DNA from: Paenibacillus daejeonensis DSM 15491
GTDB lineage: Bacteria > Bacillota > Bacilli > Paenibacillales > Paenibacillaceae
Assembly (NCBI RefSeq): GCF_000378385.1
Contig: NZ_KB899660.1
Location: 744,001 to 808,000 of the forward strand
Reading direction: 5' to 3'
Length of the DNA stretch: 64,000 nt
Shown: one piece after another, positions 33,018 through 42,090 of the stretch
Position numbering within the stretch: position 1 is the first letter of the stretch
Layout: every line of letters begins with the position of its first letter
Notes under the pieces: generated by a model
Seen by the model: the letters and a program-made list of their open reading frames with translations, nothing else
Database searches by the model: none
What the model was told of the DNA's origin: nothing
Made by a program: the position numbers and the translations under genes

Positions 33018-34877
33018 TCAAGCCTGCGCTGCTTCTCCCAGCACTGCGTAGACCTGTACCGGCTGTTCCTTGCCTTTGACTTTGATCTGGCCCATGTCCT
33101 CTGTCACAAACCGGCCCTCCAAGCGATCATAGAGGTCGCTGCTGATTAGAATCTGACCTGGCTTGGCATTGGATTCTAGTCGGGCTGACAAGTTAACGGT
33201 ATCCCCTATGGCCGTATAATCGAGTCTGAGCATCTCGGAGCCAATATTGCCAACAACGGCTGGTCCACAATGGATTCCGATGCCGAACTTGACGCCAATG
33301 CCGTATTTCTCCAGACATCGCTGTTCCAGCAGATCCGATTGCTGCTTCATCTCCAGCGCCGCACGTACCGCATGCGAGGCATGATCAGGCAGGTCTACGG
33401 GGGCTCCGAAAATGGCCATTACGCCATCTCCAATAAATTTGTCGAGCGTGCCCTGCCAGTTGAATACCGCTTTGGTGCACAAATCCAGGTATTCATTGAG
33501 GACAACGATGACCTCCTCCGGCTGCAGGCGCTCGGACATTGACGTAAAGCCACGGATGTCTACAAAGATGACACTGATGTCGCGGCGCTGGCCTCCCAAT
33601 TTAACCTCCTGCCCGGAAGCGAGCATTTCATCTACCACACTGCGGGGCACGAACCTGCCGAAGATCGTCGTGACCCGGCTGCGCTCCTTGCGTTCCTCCA
33701 TATAGTGGGAGACGACGGCCCAGCCTACTGCTGTGGTCAAAGCTAAAAATGGATAGGTAAACGAAATAAAATGAGAGAAAAACTGGTAAACGATCAGCCA
33801 GGCTGCGGCGTAAGAAATCACTAGCCCGCAATAAATATAAAGGGACGTGCGTCCGGGAAACCGTTCGAACAGCAGCAGACCCAGCAGCGTCAGTCCGAAA
33901 ATAAGAGCATACGTCACTGGCTTGCCCGTATCAAAATAAAAGGCACCGGTTACAAGCGACTGGACCATATTGGCATGAATCTCTACTCCAAACATCGTAG
34001 TCGTGCGACTGAGCGGCGTATAGTATTCATCTTGGAGACCAGTTGTATAGGGACCGATCAGGACCACTTCGCCTTCGTAATATTCAGCGGGAATGGCTCC
34101 CGACCACACATCGAAGAAGGATTGTGAATCATATCCGGTATCCGCGCTGGCCTGCTCGCGTGGTTTGGTGAAGAAGTCAATGGTCACCTGACTCTTGCTG
34201 TTAAGCGGAATTGCCTGCTCGCCCCGATACCATGTCTCTTGCTTGGCATCATATCGGATCTGCAGCTGCTCATCCAGGAGATAATTGGCAAGGACTACAC
34301 TCATGGCCGGGACCATTGCAGCCTCCTGGTCTTCCAGACCGATCGTCAACATCCGAACCGTGTTATCCTTGTCGGGCATGACATTGATATGGGCAGCCTG
34401 ATCCCTTGGCGCCTCTATGGTCGAGGCAGGATACAGAACAGAGCGCACATCCAGCTGCCCCTTCGTCTCTTGGCGCTCTACCAACTGGAAGACCACCGGC
34501 AAGTAAACGTTGGGATAGCTCTGCATCACTTCTGCCATTGCCGCGTCCGCATCGGGGTTTTGCCCCGGTTCGGCAAGCACGATATCCAGGAATATCGCTT
34601 CAGCTCCAGCTTCGGCGAGTTCTGTAATCAACTCCGCATAGACGCTGCGATCCCAAGGGAATTGACCGATTCGCTCGAGTGAGTAATCATCGACCTTGAT
34701 AATCTTGATGTTCGGATGCGGCTGCCGCTCGGCATCGCTCTTGGCGCGCATCAGGTCACGCAGCGGCGATTCGACAAAATTCAGCATACCGCCTGACCCA
34801 AGACCCGCTAGCAGCGACCAGAACAAGGCGATCAAGATGCCTGCAGCGGCCGCCTTCATCCCTTTCTTAACTGACAT
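33018..34877 (-). CDS. CHASE2-domain class III adenylate cyclase
   Basis: A 619-residue receptor-type cyclase. One N-terminal helix, an extracellular CHASE2 sensor (about 38-325), three membrane helices (about 325-395) and a cytoplasmic class III cyclase domain. The metal-binding Asp residues are in IFVDIRGFTS and FIGDGVMAIFG. Adenine-selecting Lys and Asp appear in LDKFIGDG and LDYTAIGD, and transition-state Asn and Arg in VNLSARLES, so an active ATP cyclase is likely. GGGGGGAA precedes the ATG. Class III cyclases with CHASE2 are common in cyanobacteria but uncommon in Bacillales. Confidence 0.93.
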   Translation of the reverse strand: MSVKKGMKAAAAGILIALFWSLLAGLGSGGMLNFVESPLRDLMRAKSDAERQPHPNIKIIKVDDYSLERIGQFPWDRSVYAELITELAEAGAEAIFLDIVLAEPGQNPDADAAMAEVMQSYPNVYLPVVFQLVERQETKGQLDVRSVLYPASTIEAPRDQAAHINVMPDKDNTVRMLTIGLEDQEAAMVPAMSVVLANYLLDEQLQIRYDAKQETWYRGEQAIPLNSKSQVTIDFFTKPREQASADTGYDSQSFFDVWSGAIPAEYYEGEVVLIGPYTTGLQDEYYTPLSRTTTMFGVEIHANMVQSLVTGAFYFDTGKPVTYALIFGLTLLGLLLFERFPGRTSLYIYCGLVISYAAAWLIVYQFFSHFISFTYPFLALTTAVGWAVVSHYMEERKERSRVTTIFGRFVPRSVVDEMLASGQEVKLGGQRRDISVIFVDIRGFTSMSERLQPEEVIVVLNEYLDLCTKAVFNWQGTLDKFIGDGVMAIFGAPVDLPDHASHAVRAALEMKQQSDLLEQRCLEKYGIGVKFGIGIHCGPAVVGNIGSEMLRLDYTAIGDTVNLSARLESNAKPGQILISSDLYDRLEGRFVTEDMGQIKVKGKEQPVQVYAVLGEAAQA

Positions 34878-34996
34878 ACGTTCCCCCCTGCTAACTATGT
34901 AAAATAAAGTCTGTTTCTGTCTATAAATTCGATTTCTAACAGCCTCTTTAAATCTATTCTAGTTCACACTTTCATATATTGGCAATATAGTGAAAC

Positions 34997-35027
34997 GAAA
35001 AAAACCTGCCTCCAGGCGGAAGCAGGT
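34997..35027 (-). terminator. Terminator of ferredoxin gene
   Basis: A stem formed by ACCTGCCTCC and GGAAGCAGGT with a short loop, followed on the minus strand by seven T. It lies about 18 bases after the ferredoxin stop. Confidence 0.8.
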
Positions 35028-35044
35028 GAATGTTCAATCTATAG

Positions 35045-35326
<282 letters not shown>

Positions 35327-36667
35327 TCACTCATCAATATATAACAATTCATCGTCCAATTGCAAGGATGTCCCGCGAATTCGTCGATTTCTGATGAGTG
35401 CCGACGGATCATCGCTAAGCATGCCGGCCGTCAATACGGCGTCTTCACCGAACTTGTCACGCAGGGCATCCATAGTTTTCGTAAGCGCCGCCTTGCGAGG
35501 CTCTTCCCGGTATTCGAACAAATCTAGCTGAACTGCTGCGGTGGCTTCCGGCTCCAGACTTTGCAGTGTGATGCCAAGCAACCGGATCGGCTTGCCCTCT
35601 TGCCAATGCCTGTCATAGAGCACACAGGCCTCCCTGTAGATTCGATCCGCTTCTGCGGTAGGAGCATCCAAGGTATGCGAGCGGGTGATTGTCTTCATAT
35701 CCGGTGTTCGAATCGTGATCTGAATGGCTCGTGCCACCAGCTTTTGTCTACGCATCCGTCTGGCTGTCTGGTCCGCCAGATTAAGCAGCACGCGATACAC
35801 TTGTTCCCGGGTTTTGACGTCCTTGGGCAAGGTCGTCGTGTGTCCGACCGACTTGCTCTGTTCACGGACCTCCTTGACCTCCGAGTGATCAATGCCATGC
35901 GCCGCCTGCAGCAGCCAGGAGCCCATGACGCCGAATTGCCTCACCAGCAAGGCTTCATCTGCGGCAGCCAGTTGTCCGATCGTGTTCAGGTTCATACGCT
36001 TCAGCTTCTCGGCCGTTTTGCGGCCAATCCCGAACAAGGCGTCGCAGGGCTGATGCCACAATACTTCGGGCACGTCGCGGAGTCTTAGCACCGTCAGGCC
36101 GCCAGGCTTCTTCATGTCGGACGCCATTTTGGCAAGCAGCTTGTTCGGCGCAATGCCAATGGAGCAGGGCAGCGACCACTCCGTGGCAATCCGGTTCTGA
36201 ATGAGTGCGGCAATCTCAAGTGGCGTACCAAAGGATTTGGAGCCGGTAATGTCCATATAGCACTCATCAATCGAGACCGCTTGGACAAGCGGCGTGTACT
36301 GGCGGGCGATGCTCATGAAGCCGCGAGAAAATTTCCGGTACAGGTCAAAATCCGGCTTAATCAGTGTCAGTTCAGGGCATAATTTCAAGCCCTCCCGTAC
36401 AGTCATGCCGGTACGCACCCCTTTTGCCCTCGCCGCATAAGAACTCGTCACAATAATCCCCTTGCGCAGCTCCACACTTCCCGCTACTGCCGTCGCCTTT
36501 CCCTTATACTTCTCCGGCTCATCCGCCTCATGGACGGAGCAATAAAAGGCGTTCATATCTAAATGAAGAATTACCCGTCCCTTGGCTGGGTAATGCTCGC
36601 TTGTTGTTCTCATAGGATAAAACCTGATGCCTGCAGAGGCATCTCCAGGAGTATAGCCATCGCTCAA
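35327..36667 (-). CDS. dinB: DNA polymerase IV (Y family)
   Basis: A 446-residue translesion polymerase. Catalytic carboxylates are in LHLDMNAFYCSV and VSIDECYMDIT. PCSIGIAPNKLLAKMASDMKKPGG and FGIGRKTAEKL are the usual palm and helix-hairpin-helix motifs. A beta-clamp-binding motif QLDLF lies at about residue 397. The start at ATG 36667 follows AAGGGAG; ATG 36613, nearer to the conserved region, lacks a good site. I see no convincing LexA box upstream. Confidence 0.93.
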   Translation of the reverse strand: MSDGYTPGDASAGIRFYPMRTTSEHYPAKGRVILHLDMNAFYCSVHEADEPEKYKGKATAVAGSVELRKGIIVTSSYAARAKGVRTGMTVREGLKLCPELTLIKPDFDLYRKFSRGFMSIARQYTPLVQAVSIDECYMDITGSKSFGTPLEIAALIQNRIATEWSLPCSIGIAPNKLLAKMASDMKKPGGLTVLRLRDVPEVLWHQPCDALFGIGRKTAEKLKRMNLNTIGQLAAADEALLVRQFGVMGSWLLQAAHGIDHSEVKEVREQSKSVGHTTTLPKDVKTREQVYRVLLNLADQTARRMRRQKLVARAIQITIRTPDMKTITRSHTLDAPTAEADRIYREACVLYDRHWQEGKPIRLLGITLQSLEPEATAAVQLDLFEYREEPRKAALTKTMDALRDKFGEDAVLTAGMLSDDPSALIRNRRIRGTSLQLDDELLYIDE

Positions 36668-36853
36668 GCATCTCCCTTGCAGTGTTGTAGATCATATTCG
36701 TTCCATTCCAGCATACCTCCTGCCCCCTTTCAGGTCAATCCCGTGAGCCTTCTCCGAAAAACGCCCCAAAAAACCTCCCCCGTCCCCCTGCTTTAATGAT
36801 ATAATAAGAAATTATGACTTGTTTTGGATTGTGAAAAGGAGGACGCGTCCCGC

Positions 36854-38467
36854 ATGACCAACCAGATTTCGATATTCGATACGACTCTGCGAGATGGCAC
36901 ACAGGGCGAAGGCATCAGCCTGTCAGCAGATGATAAAATCAAAATTGCCAAAAAACTGGACACGCTTGGTGTCCATTATATAGAAGGAGGCAATCCCGGC
37001 AGCAACAGCAAGGACATTGAGTTCTTCAACCGGGTGCAGACGCTGGGCTTATCGGCGAAGATCACAGCCTTTGGCAGTACGCGTCGCAAGAATAGCGTTG
37101 CCGAGCATGACAGCAGCCTGCTGCGAATCGTTGAGTCGGGTGTGAAGGCGGCTACACTGGTCGGAAAATCGTGGGATTTTCATGTCCATACCGCGCTACA
37201 GACGACACTTGAGGAAAATCTCGCGATGATTTTCGACTCTTTTGCCTTCCTCAAGCAGAAGGGGCTGGAAGCCATTTACGATGCGGAGCATTTTTTCGAC
37301 GGCTTCAAGCATAATCCTGAGTATGCATTGTCCGCTCTACTTAAGGCACAGGCTGCCGGAGCTGACTGGATCGTCCTGTGCGATACCAATGGCGGAACGC
37401 TGCCTGGCGAAGTACACGAGATCGTCTCCCGTGTCCGCGATGAGCTGACAGCTCCGATCGGGATTCATACCCATAATGACTGCGAATTGGCTGTAGCGAA
37501 TACGCTGGCAGCTGTGGGCGCTGGCGCGCGTCAGGTTCAGGGCACGATTAACGGGTATGGCGAGCGTTGCGGCAATGCCAACCTATGTTCCATCCTGCCG
37601 AATTTACAGATCAAGATGGGATATGAGTGCATCTCGGATGACCAGTTAGCTCAACTGACCAATGTGGCACGCTACATCACAGAGATTGCCAATGTTCAAA
37701 TGCCTGTAGGCCAACCTTATGTCGGCAATGCGGCATTTGCGCATAAGGGCGGGATCCATGTCTCTGCCATTATGAAGGATGCCAAAACCTACGAGCATAT
37801 CGTGCCTGAACTGGTTGGCAACAAGCAGCGGATTCTGGTGTCCGAGCTTGCGGGTCAGAGCAACATCATCTCCAGAGCGCAGGAGATGGGTCTGGACGTC
37901 TCCACGAACAATGAGAAGACCCGGGAGATTATGGACCAGATCAAAGAGCTGGAGCATCAAGGCTATCAATTTGAAGGCGCGGATGCCTCGTTGGAGCTGC
38001 TGCTTCGCGAAGCCTTTGGCGAGCCCAAAGAGATTTTCAAGCTCGAATCGTTCAAGATGATTGTAGAGAAAACCGGTGACAAGATGGTGTCGGAAGCAAT
38101 CGTAAAAATTAACGTGGATGGCCAGACCGTCTACACCGTCGCCGAGGGCAACGGCCCTGTCAATGCTCTGGATAATGCGCTCCGCAAAGCTCTGGTCCAA
38201 TATTATCCCGGCATTATGGACATTACGCTTTCCGATTACAAGGTGCGTGTCATGGACGAGAATGATGCAACTGCAGCTAAAGTTCGCGTCCTGATTGAGT
38301 CGACTGATTACAACAACAAGTGGAGTACGGTTGGCGTATCCAGCAATATTATTGAAGCCAGTTGGGAAGCTCTGGTGGACAGTATTCGCTACGCTCTATT
38401 CCACTCCGCGAAGGTCGAACCCGCACCAAGTGGCGAGCGTGAACGCATCGGGCTGATTAACCACTAA
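36854..38467 (+). CDS. cimA: (R)-citramalate synthase
   Basis: A 537-residue enzyme that condenses pyruvate and acetyl-CoA, feeding isoleucine synthesis without threonine. The N-terminal barrel shows FDTTLRDGTQGEGISLS, IHTHNDCELAVAN and GTINGYGERCGNANL. A C-terminal LeuA-type allosteric domain (residues about 395-520) is present. ATG 36854 lies 11 bases after AAAAGGAGG; the open frame starts earlier with a TTG that precedes the ribosome site. It could be confused with 2-isopropylmalate synthase, but length and GQGEG signature fit CimA. Confidence 0.92.
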   Translation: MTNQISIFDTTLRDGTQGEGISLSADDKIKIAKKLDTLGVHYIEGGNPGSNSKDIEFFNRVQTLGLSAKITAFGSTRRKNSVAEHDSSLLRIVESGVKAATLVGKSWDFHVHTALQTTLEENLAMIFDSFAFLKQKGLEAIYDAEHFFDGFKHNPEYALSALLKAQAAGADWIVLCDTNGGTLPGEVHEIVSRVRDELTAPIGIHTHNDCELAVANTLAAVGAGARQVQGTINGYGERCGNANLCSILPNLQIKMGYECISDDQLAQLTNVARYITEIANVQMPVGQPYVGNAAFAHKGGIHVSAIMKDAKTYEHIVPELVGNKQRILVSELAGQSNIISRAQEMGLDVSTNNEKTREIMDQIKELEHQGYQFEGADASLELLLREAFGEPKEIFKLESFKMIVEKTGDKMVSEAIVKINVDGQTVYTVAEGNGPVNALDNALRKALVQYYPGIMDITLSDYKVRVMDENDATAAKVRVLIESTDYNNKWSTVGVSSNIIEASWEALVDSIRYALFHSAKVEPAPSGERERIGLINH

Positions 38468-38599
38468 AGACTGGTGAAAGGCCTGCGTGGTGCGGATCGT
38501 TCTTCCGATCGCTGTTGTCCGCAGATTTCGGACAATGGCGAGCATTCCATTTCTCCAGAACGATTCCGCCCACTGCGGAATTTTCACTAATATTTAAAT

Positions 38600-38640
38600 A
38601 ACCCTCACGTTTCTCTTCAATAGAAACGTGGGGGTTTTTC
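38600..38640 (+). terminator. Terminator downstream of cimA
   Basis: A 15-bp stem with one mismatch (AACCCTCACGTTTCT / AGAAACGTGGGGGTT) and a seven-base loop, followed by TTTTT. It lies about 130 bases after the cimA stop. Confidence 0.85.
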
Positions 38641-38825
38641 AATGAACATCAGAGCATGTGGCAAGCGTTAGAATCGCAATTGTGCTCAATGGGACCTTTA
38701 AGCGCTGCCCACGAGCGTTAGAGCCAAAGCCATCGCTCGCCTCGCTCCTAACCTCCCCTAACTCCGATCCTCCCATCCTGCCGCACTTCAGCTCGCCCCC
38801 TAACTCGCAACCCTCCTCGAAAGAG

Positions 38826-38868
38826 AAAAATGGCGACGCAGCCTTCAAGCTGCATCGCCATTTTTTTA
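38826..38868. terminator. Bidirectional terminator before ResA-like gene
   Basis: A 17-bp stem with one mismatch (AAAAATGGCGACGCAGC against GCTGCATCGCCATTTTT) and a short loop, flanked by A and T runs. It stands right after the stop of the minus-strand ResA-like gene. Confidence 0.85.
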
Positions 38869-38870
38869 TC

Positions 38871-39401
38871 TTAGGACCACTTATCGATTAGCCGCTCCCA
38901 CTCTTCTTTGGAGATAACTCCTGTTACACGTTCGCGGATGATCCCCTCTTTGTCGATCAGTAGAGTCGTTGGGAACTGCCCAACCTTGTACTTCTCGACG
39001 GCTTCGCCTTCCCGATCCATCAGGATCGGAAAGGTCAAGCCGAACTGATCCACGAATTCACGAGCTTGCCGTTCTTTGTCGTATTTTGTGGCGTTGATGG
39101 CATAGAGGTCGAGAGTATCCCCTTGTTCCTCGTGCAATGCCTGCAAATCTGGCGCCTCCAATTCACAGGGTCCGCACCAGGAAGCCCAGAAATTGACCAA
39201 GAGGAGCTTGTCCCGAGTGCCTGCTACCAGCTTTGCCTGGTCCTTTAAATCAGGGAGTTCAAGCATAGGGGCCGGATTGCCTGTTTTGGGCTTGGCGTCA
39301 TCGCTTTGCTGGGCAATCACGGCTTGCTTTTCGACATTTTGATAGATAGCGATTCCTAAGAGCAGCGCGACGACCGTCACTATAATCCAGGTCCGTTTCA
39401 A
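38871..39401 (-). CDS. ResA/TlpA-like extracytoplasmic thioredoxin
   Basis: A 176-residue membrane-anchored thiol-disulfide oxidoreductase. One N-terminal helix, then a TlpA fold with LLLVNFWASWCGPCELEAPDL (motif WCGPC), and the cis-proline in VGQFPTTLLIDKEG. ResA relatives reduce apocytochrome c; the cytochrome at 7049 is far off, so the partner is unknown. TTG 39401 follows AAAGGAGGAG. Confidence 0.88.
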   Translation of the reverse strand: MKRTWIIVTVVALLLGIAIYQNVEKQAVIAQQSDDAKPKTGNPAPMLELPDLKDQAKLVAGTRDKLLLVNFWASWCGPCELEAPDLQALHEEQGDTLDLYAINATKYDKERQAREFVDQFGLTFPILMDREGEAVEKYKVGQFPTTLLIDKEGIIRERVTGVISKEEWERLIDKWS

Positions 39402-39556
39402 TGGGTCTCCTCCTTTGCCTGTTGTGTTATCTTACTTGCCCGCTCAACTTTCTTCCTCTAGATCATATCATGCCCAAGAATGCCATCTCAACATCAGGGG
39501 CACATTAACATGGTCAATATTGTGACTGTACCCTATTCTGAGAGGAGGACTCCCAC

Positions 39557-40867
39557 TTGGGTTTTGTGAAATCTAGAAAGCTCTGGCTGCCAGACCGGTT
39601 GGCGAATGATGATGCGACCGCGCCACAATCATCCAACTCCAAATCCAAATCATCAAATAAGTCGAGCAGCAAATGGAAGGAGTATATCGCACTGGCAAGT
39701 GTTCCGATGGTACTCGTACTCGGCAATTCCATGCTCGTTCCTATTCTGCCGGATATGGTGACGAACATGGGGATCAGCAAATTCCAATCGAGTCTGATCG
39801 TTACCTTATTTTCGGTTACCGCTGCTTTTTTCATACCCGTGGCTGGTTATTTATCAGACCGGTTCTCTCGCAAAGCGGTAATTCTGCCCTCCTTGGCACT
39901 CTATGGCACGGCAGGTGTACTGGCTGGATTGGGCGCGTTGTGGGGCTCATATGGACTGGTCATTTCAGCACGGGCGCTTCAGGGGTTGGGTGCGGCAGGG
40001 ACAGCGCCTATCGCGATGGCACTTGTAGGGGACAAATACAAGGACGGTCAGGAGAGCGAAGCGCTTGGACTCATCGAAGCTTCCAATGGGACAGGGAAGG
40101 TCATCAGTCCCATTCTGGGATCGCTGCTCGCGCTCATCATCTGGTATGCGCCGTTTTTTGCCTTTCCCTTATTTTGCGCGCTATCCCTTGTAGCGATGAT
40201 TTGGCTTATTAAAGAGCCCGACGGCAAAAAAGAGCCACAACCGGTAGGCTCTTATATTCGGCAGATTGGAACCGTATTTCGCAAACAGGGACACTGGCTG
40301 ATCCCTGCCTTTCTTGTCGGCTCCCTTGCCCTATTCATTTTGTTCGGGGTACTGTTCTTTCTCTCTGATCTGCTGGAGAAACCCCCACACAACATCGATG
40401 GTGTTGCCAAAGGCGGCATGCTGGCCATACCACTGCTTGGTCTGGTCATCACATCCTATGTATCCGGCAAGCTCATTAAAAATGATGGCCGACGCATGCG
40501 GAAGTTTATGATTGCGGGCATGCTGGGGATGACAATTTCCCTTGCAGCAGCCATTTTCTTGTACAGCAAGCTCTATTGGCTTATTCCCCTGCTTACCGTC
40601 AGCAGCATCGGCACAGGACTGCTGTTGCCTTGTCTAAACACGCTCATTACAGGGTCGGTTGAACGGAGCCATCGGGGGATGATTACATCGTTATACAGTA
40701 GTCTGCGTTTCTTTGGTGTAGCCGTTGGACCACCACTGTTCGGTTGGTTGACCGACCGATCTCAAACCCTGCTGTTTTCAATCGTAGCAGCTCTCGCGCT
40801 AGGCGCCTTCATCATGGTATGCCTAAGCATCAAGCCACCCGCTAAAGCAGGAGATGCATCTGGCTAG
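39557..40867 (+). CDS. MFS drug-efflux-type transporter
   Basis: A 436-residue transporter with 12 predicted helices. The loop motif GYLSDRFSRKAVI (motif A) and the RALQGLGAAGTAPIAM stretch (motif C-like) place it in the drug:proton antiporters. The first 40 residues are hydrophilic and Ser/Lys-rich, longer than usual. It starts with TTG 39557, eight bases after GAGGAGG. The substrate is unknown. Confidence 0.88.
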   Translation: MGFVKSRKLWLPDRLANDDATAPQSSNSKSKSSNKSSSKWKEYIALASVPMVLVLGNSMLVPILPDMVTNMGISKFQSSLIVTLFSVTAAFFIPVAGYLSDRFSRKAVILPSLALYGTAGVLAGLGALWGSYGLVISARALQGLGAAGTAPIAMALVGDKYKDGQESEALGLIEASNGTGKVISPILGSLLALIIWYAPFFAFPLFCALSLVAMIWLIKEPDGKKEPQPVGSYIRQIGTVFRKQGHWLIPAFLVGSLALFILFGVLFFLSDLLEKPPHNIDGVAKGGMLAIPLLGLVITSYVSGKLIKNDGRRMRKFMIAGMLGMTISLAAAIFLYSKLYWLIPLLTVSSIGTGLLLPCLNTLITGSVERSHRGMITSLYSSLRFFGVAVGPPLFGWLTDRSQTLLFSIVAALALGAFIMVCLSIKPPAKAGDASG

Positions 40868-40926
40868 GCAGGGTCAGTCAAGTACGCTATACTCAGGGGA
40901 AAGAGCTGCAAGAGGAGCCGTACACG

Positions 40927-41358
40927 ATGCATATAGAAAAAGACACCGCAGAAATAACACCAGCTGCCATAGAGCATCTAATCAAATATGCTACTGAAGC
41001 ACACCCGCTAGAAGCTTGTGGACTGTTAGTATCCAGCGGTATTGGAGACCCGATCGACGAAATCGTTCCGATCCGCAACAGCAGCAAGCAGGCGCACCAC
41101 CGGTTTGCTTTTGATCCACAGGATTGGGTACAAGCTTATTTTAACGCACAAAAAAACCAACGGCATCTGGTTGGTTTTTTTCATTCTCATCCCATGGGCG
41201 CACCCGTTCCCTCGCCCACAGACTATGCCGGATTGCCGCCCGCCTTTGCAGGTATCTATTGCATCGTTTCCGTGTGTACCCATCCGCCTCAGATACAGAT
41301 GTACCGCGGACAGGCTGGGGAATTGCACCCGCTAATGCTTGCTGAGGTAAGCGTATAA
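40927..41358 (+). CDS. JAMM/MPN+ (M67 family) metallopeptidase
   Basis: A 143-residue stand-alone JAMM domain. Zinc motif residues are visible: Glu in HPLEACGLL, and His-x-His with Ser and Asp in FFHSHPMGAPVPSPTD. Bacterial members (Mec+ type) cleave the C-terminal extension of ubiquitin-like sulfur carriers such as CysO or ThiS. No such carrier or cysteine/thiamine gene lies beside it here. It converges on the exonuclease gene and overlaps its 3' end by 27 bases. Confidence 0.9.
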   Translation: MHIEKDTAEITPAAIEHLIKYATEAHPLEACGLLVSSGIGDPIDEIVPIRNSSKQAHHRFAFDPQDWVQAYFNAQKNQRHLVGFFHSHPMGAPVPSPTDYAGLPPAFAGIYCIVSVCTHPPQIQMYRGQAGELHPLMLAEVSV

Positions 41359-42069
41359 ATCTGCAAGGGTAACGATGTTTTTCGAAAAAATGATCGCCAA
41401 ATACTTTTGCCATAGCTCTGCCGTCATAAGTGAGTCTTCCAGCGCATGATGACGCTGGGTGACAGGCACGCCGTAGCTTGCCAGCAGTTCATCCAAGCCA
41501 TGGGACTCTCGTTTGGGCTCCAGCCATTTGGACACCATCATCGTATCCAGCACACGATGCGTCAGATTGACCTTGGAGGTGCGCCACAAAGCCGCATTCA
41601 AAAATTGCTTGTCATGACCGCTGCCATGAGCAATCAGGATACGCTTACCGACGAATTCCATAAAATCATGCAGCACCTGCATTAAATCCGGCCCATCCTC
41701 AACCATCTCATTGGTGATACCTGTCAAAGCCGTGATGTGCTTGGGCACCTTGCGCTTTGGATTAACGAGACTATAGAAGGTTTGAGAACGGTCTATTTGA
41801 TCGCCACGCAGCACAACGCCGCCTACCGATAGGATTTCGTCTCCATTATAAGGATAGAAGCCGGTTGTCTCCAGATCGAAGACAACCACCTCCAGCTCCC
41901 TAAGCGGCGCATCCAGGATGGACAGCTTCCGCTGTTCTTTGGCTACGGATCGAATGAAGGCCATCTGTTGGGCGTTTTGCGCGCCCATCATGGACGCAAT
42001 TGCTGGCGTTATGCCACCCATTTTATACAGATTCCACATCCGTCCGACACCTTTGGGATGTTCTTTCAT
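41332..42069 (-). CDS. DnaQ/PolC-like 3'-5' exonuclease (DEDDh)
   Basis: A 245-residue exonuclease. The DEDDh residues are in VVFDLETTGFYP (Asp, Glu), AHGSGHDKQFL (Asp) and QRHHALEDSLMTAEL (His, Asp). An N-terminal extension of about 55 residues is not part of the domain. It follows the GlnD-like nucleotidyltransferase gene by 21 bases; exonuclease domains and DUF294 proteins often occur together, suggesting a shared role. Confidence 0.9.
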   Translation of the reverse strand: MKEHPKGVGRMWNLYKMGGITPAIASMMGAQNAQQMAFIRSVAKEQRKLSILDAPLRELEVVVFDLETTGFYPYNGDEILSVGGVVLRGDQIDRSQTFYSLVNPKRKVPKHITALTGITNEMVEDGPDLMQVLHDFMEFVGKRILIAHGSGHDKQFLNAALWRTSKVNLTHRVLDTMMVSKWLEPKRESHGLDELLASYGVPVTQRHHALEDSLMTAELWQKYLAIIFSKNIVTLADLYAYLSKH

Positions 42070-42090
42070 TGCTATCGCCTCCGCCTAGCC

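Larger units (their letters stand above)
38468..38870. other. Hairpin-rich gene-free stretch after cimA
   Basis: No gene is supported. Three hairpins come in a row: TTGTCCG/CGGACAA (38515-38535), ATTCCGC/GCGGAAT followed by TTT (38563-38584), and the terminator at 38600-38640. From 38641 to 38825 the plus strand is C-rich and carries two GCGTTAGA copies (38660 and 38715 regions), with no open frame that has a ribosome site. The stretch ends with a second terminator. Confidence 0.5.

Noticed and set aside
36668-36720. LexA box upstream of dinB
   Set aside because: Only a half-site-like ACGAATATGATC was found. It does not form the CGAAC-N4-GTTCG palindrome, so SOS control is not supported by the sequence.
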